Shown here piece after piece: positions 1-12,097 of a stretch of 64,000 nucleotides of DNA. Source of the DNA: Azolla caroliniana (Eukaryota; Polypodiophyta); assembly GCA_043228905.1 (NCBI GenBank), contig JBHGNT010000015.1, positions 7,750,001 to 7,814,000 of the forward strand, given 5' to 3'. The notes beneath the pieces are model-generated. The model worked only from the letters and a program-made list of their open reading frames with translations, was not told the origin of the DNA and did not search any database. Numbering within the stretch: position 1 is the stretch's first letter; every line of letters starts with the position of its first letter. The position numbers and the translations under genes were made by a program.

Positions 1-2
1 CC

Positions 3-2135
3 AAAAGACAGCAGCTGCTGGCGTCAAAGGCGACGAAAGGGAAGAAACGGCTCCCAGAACCGGAGGAAGTGTCACCGGTGGGACCCGTTAAGATAACCAT
101 ACGGCGACCGGGACAGAAGGAACCAGAACCCTTGAGCGCACAGAAACATGCCGTTACCCAGGAAGAGGAAACGGAGGAGCCAGAAGAGCACCTCCAACGA
201 CGGTCAAGAAGTAGGACCGCCGGGACAGCGGGGGAGCGTTCGTACCCGCAAGAGGAAGAAACGCCCCCAACTCAACCTGAGCAAACCACAAGGGAGGAAC
301 CGGAACCGGTGCGTATGGAACCGGCCTTGTCGACTTCTATAGAAGAAGTCATTCCAACGGCTCCGGACACGGCGAGAACCGGAACTCAACAGCCGGCGAG
401 CCCAGCCAGCACACACGGCGGCCAAGGAGTAGAACCAGAACGGCAGATACAGGCAGTCAGGCCAGACAATTCCACAGTGAACGAGCCAACCCGACTAGTA
501 CAGCAACAAGGCACCAGTAGCATGTGGCTACGGTGGGTAGGCGAGCAGATCGCCGGAGCGGTCGAGTACATAGAGGCGGAGGAGAGAGTGCACCAGGAAC
601 GGTTGCTCGTCACAACCGTAGATCTAGAGACGGCCCGGTCCAGAATCCGGAGCCTTGAACAAGACTTGGACAGGGTCACAAGGGAAATGGCTCAATTGGC
701 TTTGACAACACAAGTCCAAGCACCGGTGACTCCGGGCAATGTACAGAATAAAGCGTCAGATCAACCTGTACATAGCAATCAGACCCCGGCAACGGAAACC
801 GTTCCGGAGAGAAATGCGGCACAAGCCCAAGAGCTTGCGGACTTAAAGGATGAGCTAGCTGCTCAAGAAGCGCTGAGGAGCCGCGAAAGAGAGTTGAAGA
901 TGGCAGCGGAGGCAGAACTCAAAAAGACTGCTGAGAATCTACGCCGGGCCGAGGAGAGCTTACGAAAGGGCCACCAAGCGTACGACCGGCTCAACGAGGA
1001 AAAGGAGAAAATGCTGCAAGAGAAGGACAGGCTCCGGAGGAACGCCGAAACAGAAGTAGAGCGCCTGAAAGAGGAACTCCGGTAGGTAAAGGACCGGGAG
1101 GACCGGAACCATCGACAGATCAACGGCAAGCTCAAACAAAAAACGGAGGAATTTGAGCACTTGCACCGGGAGTATAAACGGTTGCAAACGGAGCACAAGG
1201 AACGGACAGACGAGCTCCGGCAAGCAGTTGATCGGACCGCAACGGCATACGCGAAGGAACAAGCGGAAACCAGAAGACGGTTGGAAGAGGCGGAGAAGGT
1301 TCGGACAGAGCTCCTCAGGCAACAACAGGCGGAAAAAGAAAGAGCGGCGGAGGTACTGCAGAGGCTGCAGACAACATATCAAGGGCAGCTGACGCGCTAC
1401 AGAGAGCAGGCGGAGGATACGACGAATCTCATCAAGCAGTTGAAGGAGGAGCGACAAGTGGTGGAAAGTAGAGCGCAAATGGGAGCAAGTCGCATCCAGG
1501 ATATCATGCGGGCCTGGTTGAACCAGACCAAGAGCTTGATTGACAACGGTTCCGTCAAATGGTGGACCAAGTGGGCCACGAACGCGGCGGAACTCCAATT
1601 GCTCCGGGCCGACGTAGAAAACCGGCGGAAGGAGGGAGATGATTGCTATATGCTGACTTCCGAAGACTTCACCGGCATAAGAGATGAGCTGGTCGAAGAC
1701 TTTCAAGCCTTGGCAGAGGACCAACTAGGGCAAGTCCGGCAACTTGTAGCTCAGCTGGACGACGACAGGCTGGAGGCGCAGATCCAGTTTGAAAGCTACG
1801 AGAGGTCCCGGATCCGGGAACAGAAAGCACGAGAACCGGTTACGGTCAACCTCAGTGATGAGGAACCGTTACTGGAAGGAGACCGGACCGGAAGCAGTCA
1901 AACGGAGATGCCGGAGTCAGAGAAACAAACGGAGCAGCAGCAGCAAGCAGAGCAGCCGGAGCAGCCTCAGTTCCAACCGCAACCACAGCAGCAGCAGCAA
2001 GCAGAGCAGCCGGAGCAGCCTCAGGCCCAACCGCAACCACAGCAGCAGCAGCAAGCACAGCCGCAACAACCACAACCGGAAGAACAAGTGGAAACTCTGG
2101 AACAAAGTATTTTGGACAATTTGGGTGAACAATGA
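3..2135 (+). pseudogene. Tat-type gypsy accessory ORF (coiled-coil protein), 5' part outside window
   Basis: The frame is open from the first codon of the window to the stop at 2135, apart from one in-frame TAG at 1083-1085, where the related copy at 20951-24073 has a glutamine. The first ~270 codons are rich in Pro, Glu, Thr and Arg. Roughly 810-1500 encodes Glu/Lys/Arg/Gln heptads typical of a long coiled coil. The tail is Gln/Pro/Glu repeats ending about 50 bases before an LTR. The ORF lies between pol and the 3' LTR on the same strand, as in the complete Tat element. I do not recognise an enzymatic domain. A structural or nucleoprotein role is possible but unproven. The single stop makes it a pseudogene unless TAG is read through. 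Confidence 0.75.
1930..2090 (+). repeat. Gln/Pro/Glu-coding tandem repeat
   Basis: Two and a partial copies of a ~60-base unit encoding Gln-Ala-Glu-Gln-Pro-Glu-Gln-Pro-Gln followed by a Gln-rich run. It forms the low-complexity tail of the accessory ORF. The minus-strand reading frames over it are only its complement. Confidence 0.8.
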
Positions 2136-2167
2136 AGGTGCCGAGAAGGGTTCGACGAACAAGGTAG

Positions 2168-2187
2168 TGTCCCACGGGCGTGCCATG
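2168..2187 (+). other. Conserved 20-base block abutting Tat 3' LTR
   Basis: Twenty bases directly before the LTR match 19 of 20 with the block before the 3' LTR of the other Tat element (20901-20920, minus), although the two LTRs are strongly diverged. It holds the place of the polypurine tract but is not purine-rich. Confidence 0.7.
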
Positions 2188-2606
2188 TGTTACCGGCCGG
2201 CAAGAAGTCCAAAATACGGAGTGAAGGAATTAATTAAGTAGGGTTGTAAATAAGCATAGTGTGGACGGACGGACTGGAAACGGTATGCCGTTCCAGATCC
2301 GGACGGATCCCGAATAGGTGCGATATGCACCGTTTTGTACTACGGGCCGAAAACCTATTTAAAGGCCCGGACCCCATTGTAATCGCAGCGGATAAATAAT
2401 AGAGCATATGGTGTTTATACTTCTGTGTTGATTTCCGTTTTGTAATTACTGTTATATCTTACGCGTGTAATTAACAAAAGCGATCTAATCGTGTAACCTA
2501 CGTAAGTCAGTGTAATCGTTGAATCTTAATCCTATGCCGTAATCACCCTTTGGTGAAGTGTCTCCGTGACACCTTGTGTTAGCCCTTGTCCGGCCAGAGA
2601 GTAACA
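2188..2606 (+). repeat. 3' LTR of a Tat-lineage Ty3/gypsy element
   Basis: Starts TGTTACCGGCCGG and ends GAGAGTAACA. The start and end motifs, the direct GGATCC-rich centre and the closing segment with CCGGCCA parallel the LTRs at 20512-20900 and 30195-30608. Length is 419 bases. A TATA-like 'ctatttaaagg' lies near 2351. The 5' partner is outside the window, so target duplication cannot be tested. Confidence 0.8.
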
Positions 2607-2995
2607 ATGGCGTCACTCTCTCACTCTTCTCTCTATCGCTCTCTCACCGGAGGCTAACACCTTATTCTGTTCAACTCACACATCTACCTAATTTTCCTTA
2701 AGTGTAATTATACTTATACATTGTATGGGCTATTTACAAATGTAGCCATTGCTATTGTCATTCCTATTATAACAATAATAGTTATTCAGCTGACTGATCG
2801 ACTAGTCGATTCTAGTGTCGATTGTCCAATCAACTCGACTAATCGGACTTGTCGTCAACCCTTTGGTCGGCCTGAATAGTCGGTCTTGTCTTCGACTTGG
2901 ATCATCTACTATGTCGACTCTCTCTCAGTTGACTCACCCAGTTGACTCTCCATGAATTGGGCACTCGGCCGAACAAGTTGGTTGCACCCATAGGA
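2607..2995 (-). repeat. LTR-like repeat fragment, also present at 46230-46500
   Basis: No reading frame. About 250 bases, including 'tgtatgggctatttacaaatgtagcca' spread over 2723-2750 and runs of ACTAGTCGA-type words, are shared with 46340-46480. The content (CT-rich leader, closing TCGACTAG words) looks like a decayed LTR read on the minus strand, but no complete copy is available. Confidence 0.5.
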
Positions 2996-3179
2996 GGGAC
3001 ATATTTTTAACACTTAGGCTATTCAACAAACGCATGACACAAAGAGAATTAATGCGCCAATTTTATGTGGCATATTAGGAGACATAAGAAATGGTGTCAC
3101 AATTTATCATCTTGTTCTAGAACTTGAGGAAATCGTTAAGCATGCCACAACCGGAGGTGGACGTAAAGGAAACATTTTC

Positions 3180-4290
3180 AACAACACTCAGAGAGCCACA
3201 CTAGAAAATGTTGGCAGTATTGGACTTCACCAAAAGTACCATCGACCAAGTTATTGAGAAAGTGCTCGATATGGATAGATTGTGGAATAGTAACAACATG
3301 TCAATGGAAGCTTTATAGAAGGCGTTGTTAACGAAAGAGGAACTCAGATTCCGGCAAGTGGTGCAATGCACGACATGCCTCAACCCCGAACACTCGACGT
3401 TGGAGTGCAGAATGCCAACACATTGCTCTTTGTGCCATTCTCGGGCCCACACCATGGATCGATATGAGTATAGATTACTAAACAGACCAGTGGCACTAAT
3501 AATACGATTTGAACCCAAAGAAGGAAGAAGTTCGGATGACAATCGGTTCCAACAGGATGAGCAATTTTGGCGGGACGAGGAGTATCGGCCAGAGGAGAGA
3601 TTCCGGTATGCGGAGAGATTCTGACCAGAAGAATACGAAGGGGGACGGTGTAATAGGGATGAATCCCCTTACTATGATTGGGAACACTGAGAGGAACAAC
3701 GGAATTTTGATAGACAAAGATTCGCTGATTAGCGAAGGAATTACAATAAAAGGTGGTCCAGTGAGAACCTGCAAAACAATCGCTCATATTGACCACAGGA
3801 TTACAAAAGAGCTTTAGATGAATGAAGGAAGCAGCCGTATGCCAAGGTATTCCAATATAATCCTAGAGGGCAAGAAGAATTGGTGCGGCATACTTCCAGA
3901 ACGCAGCCAGTTGATGCACAGAAGGGAGAAACGAGTGAGCCCTGGAAACTCTATTGCTACTTTTGTCGGCAAGAAGGGCATTATGTAAACCAATGCCCAT
4001 TAAAGGGGAAAGGCACTAACAATCAACATGCTAATCGCAGAGGCAGCTGGAGTGCAGCAAGTCATGACCCGGTCAAAGGGGAAAATGATGGAATGGGAGG
4101 CAAGAAGTGGTACGAAAAACGGCACAAAAATGGGTGGAGAAAGAAAACCAGAGAAACGTAGAAAGAATGCTCCAGGAACTGATAGAGCAAGATAAAGAGA
4201 AGACATAGTTGACAGAAGACCAAGCGCGGTGGACATTAACAGATTGTTAGATTACGATGTCGATAGCCGGATTTTTGCACTTAGTACCCC
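3180..4290 (+). pseudogene. Tat gag fragment with zinc knuckles
   Basis: Encodes the C-terminal gag region in pieces. At 3365-3470 there are two Cys-His motifs (CTTCLNPEHSTLEC and CSLCHSRAHTMDRY). At 3955-4000 there is a classic knuckle CYFCRQEGHYVNQC. A hydrophilic Arg/Asp/Glu-rich stretch lies between them. The order matches gag of the complete Tat copy (28150-29065). Several frameshifts and stops separate the pieces; after 'MTRSKGK' the frame moves by one base, and a helical segment with KTAQKWVEK follows. Gag would form the virus-like particle and bind element RNA. This copy cannot make a full protein. Confidence 0.75.
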
Positions 4291-4399
4291 GGTTCATGGA
4301 AACAATAACAACAATCCTTAGGAAAGAATAGCCACCGGAGGCCTCAATACAGTTCACAAATCCAAGCGAGGAACCAACCGTAATGGAGGATCATAGTCC

Positions 4400-4760
4400 G
4401 ATAGTTAAAGTAATCATTAAACGAGTAGAAGTGCACGGAGCAATAATAGAAGGTGAATCGGGTGTAAAGGTAATAAGTAAATGAACATGTGACACCATCG
4501 GTATCCGGGAATGGGAGCGATGCCCATTCTGGCTTTGGATGGCCGACACAAGTTCCGTTTGACGACTAGGACTTATTTGGCTGTTAGAGATAACACAGGG
4601 AGGGTATGCATTTACAATTGCCGGAGTAGTCTTACAACTGGTTGCACTTGCACCGGGAGCGTACCCCCTCATGTTAGGAATGCCGTAGTTGAAAACGGCC
4701 CACATAAAGCAGAGCTGGAAAAAGAACATTATTATCTTTCAAAGGGGGAAAACAAAAGTC
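4400..4760 (+). pseudogene. Tat protease remnant
   Basis: One frame reads through an aspartic protease core. The catalytic triplet region is IIEGESGVKVIS, where the Tat copy at 27640-27890 has IIDGGSGVNVIS, so the catalytic Asp is replaced by Glu. Several stops interrupt the frame (near 4479, 4552 and 4683). The conserved end of the fold, YPLMLGMP, is visible just before the stop near 4683. The enzyme would be inactive. Confidence 0.65.
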
Positions 4761-4857
4761 TAAGTCCCAACACAGGAGAGTGCAACCATTACAAAGCAGT
4801 TGGCGCCATTATACGCGGAAGGAGTTCATATGTTGGATGGATTGGTAGGATGAGGAA

Positions 4858-5965
4858 GTGGATGAATACCTAGAGGATAACCTGCGGATAGTTCCACTAT
4901 TTGAGGTTGATGTAGTGGAGGTGGTCATGCCATACGTATCCGGCAAGGAGTCGGAAATGGAGGAGAAGCTTACCAAACCGGATCCGGAAGCTGTCCTGGA
5001 GTTGTGTCAGACCCAGGAGGCGTTAGAAAAAGAAATGGTCGTATCACAACAAGTAAAAGCATCCACACTGGAGGAAATTAATTTGGGGACGACAAAAGAC
5101 CCCTGACCATTAAACGTAGCAAAGGAGATGCGATAGGTGGAAAAATCGGAGATGATTGCAATATTGAAGGAATTCAAGGATGTTTTTTCTTGGTGGTACG
5201 AGGACATGAAGGGACTAGATCCGAAATTCTACCAGCATCAAATTCACTTGAGTAAGGATGCAAAAACGGTAGCCCAACGGTGATACCGGATGAACCCTGA
5301 CTACACAATAAGTCAAAGAGGAAATTGACAAATTGTTAAGGGTTGGATTTATACGACCAGTAAAACAAGCTACAGAGTTGAGTCTGATAGTGGTGGTACC
5401 CAAGAAAACCAGGAAAATTAGGGTCTATGTGGATTACCGAAAGCTAAATGCAACGATGATCATAGAAATCATTTCGCTTCGTTTTACAGATGAAGTAATC
5501 GATGCAAGTTCTTTGGATGGTTTCAACAACTATAACCAGATTAGAATGTATCCAAGCGATCAAGAAAAAATGACGTTCCTCATAGAATGGGGAGTGTTCG
5601 TTGCGGTAGTCATGATGTTCGGATTAAACACAACGCCAACAAGATTTCAATGGATCATTATGGAGATTTTCGGAGAATATACTCCGATGCTCATGCAGGT
5701 ATTTGTTAATGATTTCGCAGTTTACAGTCGGAAAGCTGAATACCTGGGTCATCTTTGGATGTTTCTAGAGAAATGCCGAATTTCGCAACTTAGTTTGAAT
5801 CTGGCCAAATGTGCATTCAGAGCCACAAGTGGTGCATTGTTAGGGCATATTGTTAGCAAGGAGGGGATCACGGTAGATTCAGATAAAGTGAAGACAATCC
5901 TAGGCGCATCAGTCCCAACTAATGCCAAAGCATTAAGCCAAATTTTAGGTCAAATCCGGTGACGT
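4858..5965 (+). pseudogene. Tat reverse transcriptase remnant
   Basis: 4858-5106 encodes the linker between protease and reverse transcriptase. 5333-5962 encodes most of the polymerase: VDYRKLNA, the NNYNQIRM box and the palm. The catalytic box, normally FxDD, reads FVNDFAVYS, so the first catalytic Asp is Asn. Stops occur before 5107, near 5136 and 5281, and at 5962. Alignment with the copy at 24831-26963 is straightforward throughout. Loss of the catalytic residue as well as the frame indicates an old copy. Confidence 0.8.
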
Positions 5966-6660
5966 AGCCGGATGCTGAGGTACCTGGCAGACTTCGTAAC
6001 ACCATTACACGTCGTAGTACACAGAGTACCATTTCAATTACCTGACATGGAAGACAAAGCATGCAATGCATTATAAATGATGTTGTCATAGGCCTCGATT
6101 GTCCAAGCACCGGATTGGTCCAACGATTTCCACGTGTTCGTGTATGTATCAGATATACCAATTGGGAGTGCTTTGATGTAGCTTACAGAACCAAAGTGGT
6201 ACTGACCGGTGTTCTACATGAGCCAAAAGTTATCAAGAGCGGAACTAAATTATTCGACAACAGGAAAGGAGGCTCTAGGGATGGTTTATATTGTGAATAA
6301 GTACCAACATTACCTTATGGGCTGGAAATTTTCGTTTCATGGAAACCATTGAACACTACTATACTTGATGTGAAAGGCCTCACTAACCGGAAAATTGGCC
6401 TAGTGGATCCTTCTATTACAGGAATTTGAATTTGACATCTACCATCGGCCTGGGTGCAACACGAAATCGTGGATTACTTGAGCCAACTCGAATTCGGTGA
6501 AAAAGGCGATGGTGTCCAGGATGATTTTCCGGACAGACAGTTGTTTAGGGTCGAGGTAGAGGACTCGGCCAATCCGACGGATTTCCCAGAGGACTAGTGG
6601 TTACTCAAGGTGACACATTTTTTAAGTACAAGACTACCACTGGAAGGCATGGATTGCAAT
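5966..6660 (+). pseudogene. Tat RNase H remnant
   Basis: Reading across frames shows the RNase H segment: DWSNDFHVFV, LTEPKWY, LNYSTTGKEALGMVY and FEFDIYHRPG, each with a counterpart in the complete Tat copy. At least six stops are present. The segment ends in the acidic linker before integrase, cut at 6665 by the copia LTR. Confidence 0.65.
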
Positions 6661-6665
6661 GAATG

Positions 6666-7055
6666 TGTTGAGCGAGCAAGCTCAACTTGGCCCAGTTTGG
6701 CTGAAGAAGCCGGGAGCCGGATTAGATGAAGACCAATTGGCTAGGCCGGATCGGCGGGAGCCGGAAGGCTGTTGGAAAGATATTCTGTGATGGAATATAT
6801 TTGGGAGTTAGTGTAGGAGCTCCTTTATGAGCATTCAAGTACTGATGGTACTTGTGTCAGTCCTTTTAAGGACTTGTATAAAAGTGATCTTTGAGCACAT
6901 TCGATGTATAGAACAAAGTATTATTTTGAAACTAAGTTTTGTTGTTTGGCTCGCTCTCTATCTCTCTTTGATGTATTGTTCTCAAGCTTTCCATTAAATT
7001 TGCATGTCTATTTTCTGTTACTATTCAGCTAAGTGGTTTGTGTGTAGCTTCCGCA
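6666..7055 (+). repeat. 5' LTR of copia copy 1
   Basis: Begins TGTTGAGCGAGCAAGC and ends TTCCGCA directly before TGGTATCAAAG. The same start, TATA box and end occur at 49549-50018 and 60475-60916. Confidence 0.85.
6877..6883 (+). promoter_or_regulatory. LTR TATA box of copia family
   Basis: TATAAAA preceded by two adjacent palindromes (AAGTACT-GATG-GTACTT and AGTCCTTTTAAGGACT). The same arrangement recurs in the other LTRs of this family. Confidence 0.6.
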
Positions 7056-7067
7056 TGGTATCAAAGT
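7056..7067 (+). other. Primer-binding site, initiator tRNA-Met type
   Basis: TGGTATCAAAGT directly after the LTR differs in two bases from TGGTATCAGAGC, the complement of the plant initiator tRNA-Met 3' end. Confidence 0.75.
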
Positions 7068-7158
7068 GCGAGGGTTAGAACATCCTCTGTTGTTGACAAG
7101 AACATTCAAACACAAAGCCAAGGAAGTTATTTTTTCGAAAAAAAAAAACAGAAGAGAA

Positions 7159-7960
7159 ATGGACAGAGGTATGGGAAGCTTGCTTCTAATGGAGAAGCTC
7201 GACAAAAGCAACTACGCATCGTGCTCATACAAGATGCACCAATACCTCCTTGGACACTAGTACTGGAGTTATGTCAAAGGAGCGAACGATGCAACACCAG
7301 ACACAGTGCACAAGGATTTTCCGACCTGGGAGCAGGTGGCAAGCAAAGTAATGTACTGCTTCACATCCAACATTGGTGATAAGCTATTCAACTACATTTG
7401 GGATGCCAAGATGCCCAAAGATGCTTGGAGGAACCTGAAGAAGGTTTTTGCGGCAAGCACAATGGCCAGGAAGCAGTAGCTTCCGCAAGAGCTCAACAAT
7501 GTCCGACAAAAAAATCTGCCTGTGGCCGATTATACAACCCGAATTAGGGACATCTGCAACTCCCTTGCCACCATCAACGTGACCGTCGAAGAGTAAAAAA
7601 TGGTGCAGGTTTGTTTGGGGGGCTGGCGTCTAAGTTTGGATCATTCTGAATGGCTAGTTGCATGAGAGAACCATGCGAGTGCGTCGACGAGTACACATAC
7701 CATGAGAGATAGTCCCTATGGTCACAGTGGACGAGGCAGGTCGGCATGCAATGGAGGCAACCGATAGGAGCAAAACCGAAGGCATAGTCGAGATGCCAAC
7801 AACAATTCGGGACCCTCTAGAAACAGGGGGAGTCAAGGCGGTGCCGGGAAGCAAGCAAAGGCCGAAACATAATGTTGCTATTGTGGCAAGAAAGACCACT
7901 GAGAGAGCAAGTGCTGGAAGAAGCGCTCCGATTTAGACAAATTTGGATCAATCCGGGGAG
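7159..7960 (+). pseudogene. Copia gag remnant (copy 1)
   Basis: Starts at the ATG at 7159 (MDRGMGSLLLMEKLDKSNYA), the same gag start as at 60989 in copy 5. It aligns with copy 5 through the UBN2/retrotran-gag region (YWSYVKGAND, VFAASTMARK, VADYTTRIRDICNSLATI) and the knuckle CYCGKKDH-x-ESKC near 7874-7915. Stops occur near 7258, 7477 and 7594, with frameshifts later. Copy 1 keeps the full zinc knuckle that copy 5 has lost. Confidence 0.75.
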
Positions 7961-8089
7961 ACACAAATAGGCGTTAAAGATCACACTACACCGAGGGCTC
8001 AAGAGGAACCAGAAATGGATCGGGCCTAGCCTTTGTAATGAAGCACAAGGCTAATTCAATGAAGACAAGCACCTCGAAACCAAACAAGA

Positions 8090-9330
8090 AATGATATGTT
8101 GATTCTGGGGCGTCGAACCACATGATGAGCCACAAGGAGTGGTTCTTGTTTGGAGAAACTAGACCAAACTGGGGGTTGTCGAAATTAGTGATGACGCCCC
8201 ACATACCATTGAACATGTCGGTGAAGTCCCCTTAAAAAACCATGTCAGACCAAAAGGGAAGCGGATGAATGTCCTACACGTTCCGACAATCATGAAGAAG
8301 CTTGTGTCTATGGGACAGATTGTTGACCAAGGGATGTAGGTTCGGTTCACACACTTTGGGTGTTTCATTGAAGAGGAGGACAAAGTCATCACACAAGGGC
8401 GCCGAGAAGGGAGAATGTTCATCCTCGAAATGAACGAAGTCGGAACCACTATGTTTGCGAAAGGCCAAAAGGTCGAGTCGGATATCGATCTATGGGACGA
8501 ATGGTTCGGCCATGTCAACTTCCCGCGGTTTCGAGAAATGCAAACGAAGAATATCATTTCAGGTTGCCGAAATTCAGTGGTCGGAATGGCCAAGTTTGCG
8601 AAGCCTGCCAGCTAGGGATGCAACACTGACATCCATTCCCAAATGAGCAAAATCGGAGCTAGAACCTGTTCGATTTGATCCATTCGGATGTGTGGGGACC
8701 GACACAGAACCTGAGCATCGGAGAAAGCCGTTATTTTGTAACCTTCATCGATGACTACACCCGACACACTTGGGCATGCTTGATCGCGAAGAAGAACAGA
8801 GTCTTCTCCTGTTTCATGAAGGTGAAGAGCCTTGCCGAAAGGGAAACTGGCCGAAAGGGAAAGAGAACTTTTACGATCCGTTCTCTAGCTATCTGCAAAA
8901 AGAAGGAATTCGACACGAATTCTCCTACAGATACACGCCGCAGCAGAACGACATGGCTGAGAGGAAGAATCAGATGATTAAAGAGGCAACAAGGGCAATG
9001 CTTGAGGAGAAGCATATGCTAATGTTTTATTGGACTAAAGTTGTCCGAACAACCGTATACCTATAGAATCAGACTGAAGTTGTATTTTGGGAAGAAGTCG
9101 AACTTGGGAAACTTGCGGGTGTTTGGCAGCATTGCCTATGTGCATGTGCCGAAGGAGAAGAGGAGGAAGCTAAACGTGAAAACCAAGAAGTGCATTTTCA
9201 TTGGCTACGCGGACGAACAGAAGGGTTATAAATGTTATAACCCCCGAACCAAACAGGTTCAGGTTAGTAGAGATGTCATGTTCGATGAGTCAGCGTCATG
9301 ATACTTGCCCTCGTCTCCAACCCCCGACAT
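8090..9330 (+). pseudogene. Copia protease and integrase remnant (copy 1)
   Basis: The protease active site is legible as VDSGASNHMMSHKEW near 8098-8142. The GAG-pre-integrase box is at about 8480-8520 (LWDEWFGHVN) and the catalytic core near 8673-9060 (LIHSDVWGPTQN, FVTFIDDYTRHTW, then QQNDMAERKNQ with the catalytic Glu). The segment ends in SRDVMFDESAS at about 9295, before the acidic linker to reverse transcriptase. There are multiple frameshifts; the core has a deletion where copies 2 and 5 read KCLRSDGGK. Confidence 0.75.
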
Positions 9331-9739
9331 TCCATTCCGATCTTTGAGGACGAGGTAGGTGAGGCCGAAATGCCTCAGAAGAAGAAGAAAACAGAGCTCT
9401 AGCAAAGAGTCTAATCTCATTCTGGATGAGTGGGTCGAATAAAGAGCTGAGCTAGAAAGACTAGCAGGATGATGAGCCGGCAAGTAGTGGGGACTCGGCT
9501 GTGCTCTCCCTACACAAGGAACTGAGGAGATGGTTCCCACGCAAAGACAAGGGGAAGATAAAGATGCCAGAGTTTGGCACAGATGCCGATTTTCTAGACT
9601 AGACTGAATCCGAAACGGTCAAGAGCGAAGCCTGACCGCTAGAAAGGAAGTCGGAGTCGGCCAAGAGGGCCATAAAATTGGCCAAGCAGAAGTTGCGCTG
9701 ATATACCCGCTAGAAGAACCGTGTAGCTCGATACAGATA

Positions 9740-11040
9740 TAAAGAATACATGGCACATCATTATGTGTACATGACAAAGGTGGCAGAAGTGCATGAGACG
9801 AGGAGCTACGCAGAAGCAACAAAGGATGCGAATTGGCGTGGCGTGATGGAGGAAGAGATGCACGCACTAGCCGAGAACGAAACATGGGACCTGTTTGACA
9901 TTCAGAAGGGTGTAAAGCCAATCGAATGTAGGTGGGTGTACAAGGTCAAGTACAACAACGACGGTCCTATCAACAGATACAAAACTCGGTTAGTGGTGAA
10001 GGGCTATGTGCAACAACATAACGTCGATTGCGATGAGACGTTTGCGCTGGTCACGAAGATGACGACCACTTGTGGTGGCTGCAGCAAAGGGGTGACATTT
10101 ACATCAAATGGATGTAAAGTCTACGTTCCTACAGGGTGAGGTTGAGGAACAACTGTACATGGTACAACCCCCCGAATTCTAGTCTGGTTTGAGCATGTTG
10201 GCTACTTGCCGACTGAAGAAGTCCCTCTATGAACTAAAGCAAGCCCCATGTGCCTGGAACGTGAAGATCACGCAGCGACTGTGTCGGATGTGGTTTGCCG
10301 TGTCTAGGTCGGATTCTTCACCTGACAAGGTCAGAATGGGCTAGTAAGTCTCTTACTCTATGTTGATGATTTAGTCATCGCCGACGCGGACCTACATGAA
10401 ATCAAACGTGTCAAGTCCCAACTAGCGGCATCATTCGACATGAAGGATCTGGGGGACCTTCATTACTTCCTTGGGCTCTAAGTGATCCTTACCCCTGAAG
10501 GCATACTGATCAGCCAACGACACTATGTGTTGAGTATGCTCTTCAAGTTTGGAATGACAGAATGCAAATCCGTCTCAACTCCTCTGGATAAGAATGTGAA
10601 GCTTCACCCCGACTTTGGAATGGCATGCGACCTGCAATGGTTGCGACAGATTCTTGGAAGCCTTATCTACTTGACCATCACCCGGCCTGATCTCAGTTAT
10701 CCACTCCACTTGATTAGTTAGTTCATGGCACACCCGACTGTCAAACACCTTCAATGTGCGCAACAAATATTATGATATGTCAGCAGTACTAAGGACAGGG
10801 GATTGTTGTATCAGACCGATACTATCAGACAGTTGATCGGCTACATGGATGCCAATTGGGTCGGCAATCGTAGGTCTACATCAGGCTTCGCCTTTTCGCT
10901 ACGAAGTGCCGTGATCTCCCGCAGCAACAAGACGCAACTGACAGTTGCATTGTCGAGCATGGAGGCCGAGTATCGAGATGGAGGTTGCAGAAATTGGCCC
11001 TTCAAATATGTGACAAATATTAGGATAAGGTCAGCCAAAT
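9740..11040 (+). pseudogene. Copia reverse transcriptase and RNase H remnant (copy 1), 3' truncated
   Basis: 9750-10139 encodes the start of reverse transcriptase ([26 protein letters not shown]). The palm with LYVDD lies near 10353-10368, and 10482-11040 carries the connection and RNase H (DANWVGN, VALSSMEAEY). Alignment to other copies is lost near 11000, just after the Glu of the MEAEY motif. The last ~100 RNase H residues and the 3' LTR are absent. Confidence 0.75.
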
Positions 11041-11369
11041 AGTCATAACATTATGTCGTGATGTAAACATATCATGGGCAAACATTAATCGATATCATCA
11101 TCTCACGTAAATGTCCCTCTAGACGTTGGAGATGAGGTTCAAGATCAGGTTACTATGGTAACACAAAGGTGTTTTAAAACCATGCAATGACAAATGAATG
11201 CCTTTCCCTAATCTCTACATCGATTTTCTCATGACGGCTCCCAAAGGCTCAACCATGTATGTTTGCATCATGAATAGTTTAAATACAAAAAAATGTTAAC
11301 AATAAACTATGTTTCTGTGCCCACCCATGTGGTTTCGGCTCTTTAGGTCCTATTACGAGGACCCCGAAG
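11041..11369 (+). other. Unassigned 330 bases between copia copy 1 and repeat A
   Basis: No long frame, LTR or repeat partner is seen here. It is not shared with the flank of repeat B at 36366. Confidence 0.4.
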
Positions 11370-12097
11370 TGCACTTAGACCTAAAGTCTAAACATGTGTT
11401 ATAGTCATATGTATCAACAATGTTGTATGGTCTTGGTCATATTTGAACTCGAGACCTCAAGAACCAATACATTAAACACTTTTGAATGTTTAATGTTTAT
11501 GTGTATGAGAGATATGTGAAGGCATTTGCCCATATATGTTTTTCTAAATGAAAACATATATGTCGAGAGTCCTTATTTCCCCCTCGTTTACTACAAAACT
11601 ATGTTGGTACGTTACCCAACCTCAAGGCTCATCATTACGATGACATACCCCAAAGTGCAACCTAATGGTCAAACCACACGCGCCCTCTTTTCGTAGTAGG
11701 CCCACGTGGCCCATCACATGGTTACATCATTACGAATGCCTTTTGTAATGATGATCTCATGGTGGCATCGTAACCATGTAACGAGGGAGGGATGTTGGAA
11801 GCATGTGTCATAGGGGCGACCTCACATAAAGTGGGTCAAGCCCTACGCTCTCAACATCGTTGTGGATATGATTGTGTCGTTATAACGCGTAGTAAGATCG
11901 AAGTGACCAACGAGGATGACAACAAAAGAAAAAAATGTTGAAAAAAAGGATGGTGACTACGCCATTCTCACAAAAATGTGAGGATGGCCACCAAGATCCT
12001 TTCCTCGAAAAGGACAACGTTTGACATACACAATATATATTTAAAAAAATCGTAACATCACATAGCCAACAAATGATGTAAATGAAGATACATAATC

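Larger units (their letters stand above)
2996..6665 (+). mobile_element. Decayed Tat-lineage Ty3/gypsy element (Tat copy 1), interrupted by copia copy 1
   Basis: Gag, protease, reverse transcriptase and RNase H follow in the usual gypsy order on the plus strand, all homologous to the more complete Tat element at 20512-30608. No 5' LTR is recognisable next to 2996. The sequence stops inside the RNase H-integrase linker exactly where a copia LTR begins (6666). Similar integrase sequence resumes at 31641, but roughly 100 bases of linker are missing between the two, so continuity is not proven. Confidence 0.75.
6666..11040 (+). mobile_element. Ty1/copia element copy 1 (5' LTR present, 3' end missing)
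   Basis: A 390-base LTR, primer-binding site, gag, protease, integrase, reverse transcriptase and RNase H follow on the plus strand. The RNase H frame breaks up near 11000 and no 3' LTR follows. The five bases before the LTR are gaatg; the matching right copy is lost. It is the same family as the copies at 13481-17997, 33561-34582, 49549-50270 and 60475-64000. It carries many stops and frameshifts. Confidence 0.85.

Noticed and set aside
1852-2212. Leu/Ala/Val-rich minus-strand frames resembling membrane proteins
   Set aside because: They are the complement of Gln/Glu/Pro-coding repeats in the accessory ORF.
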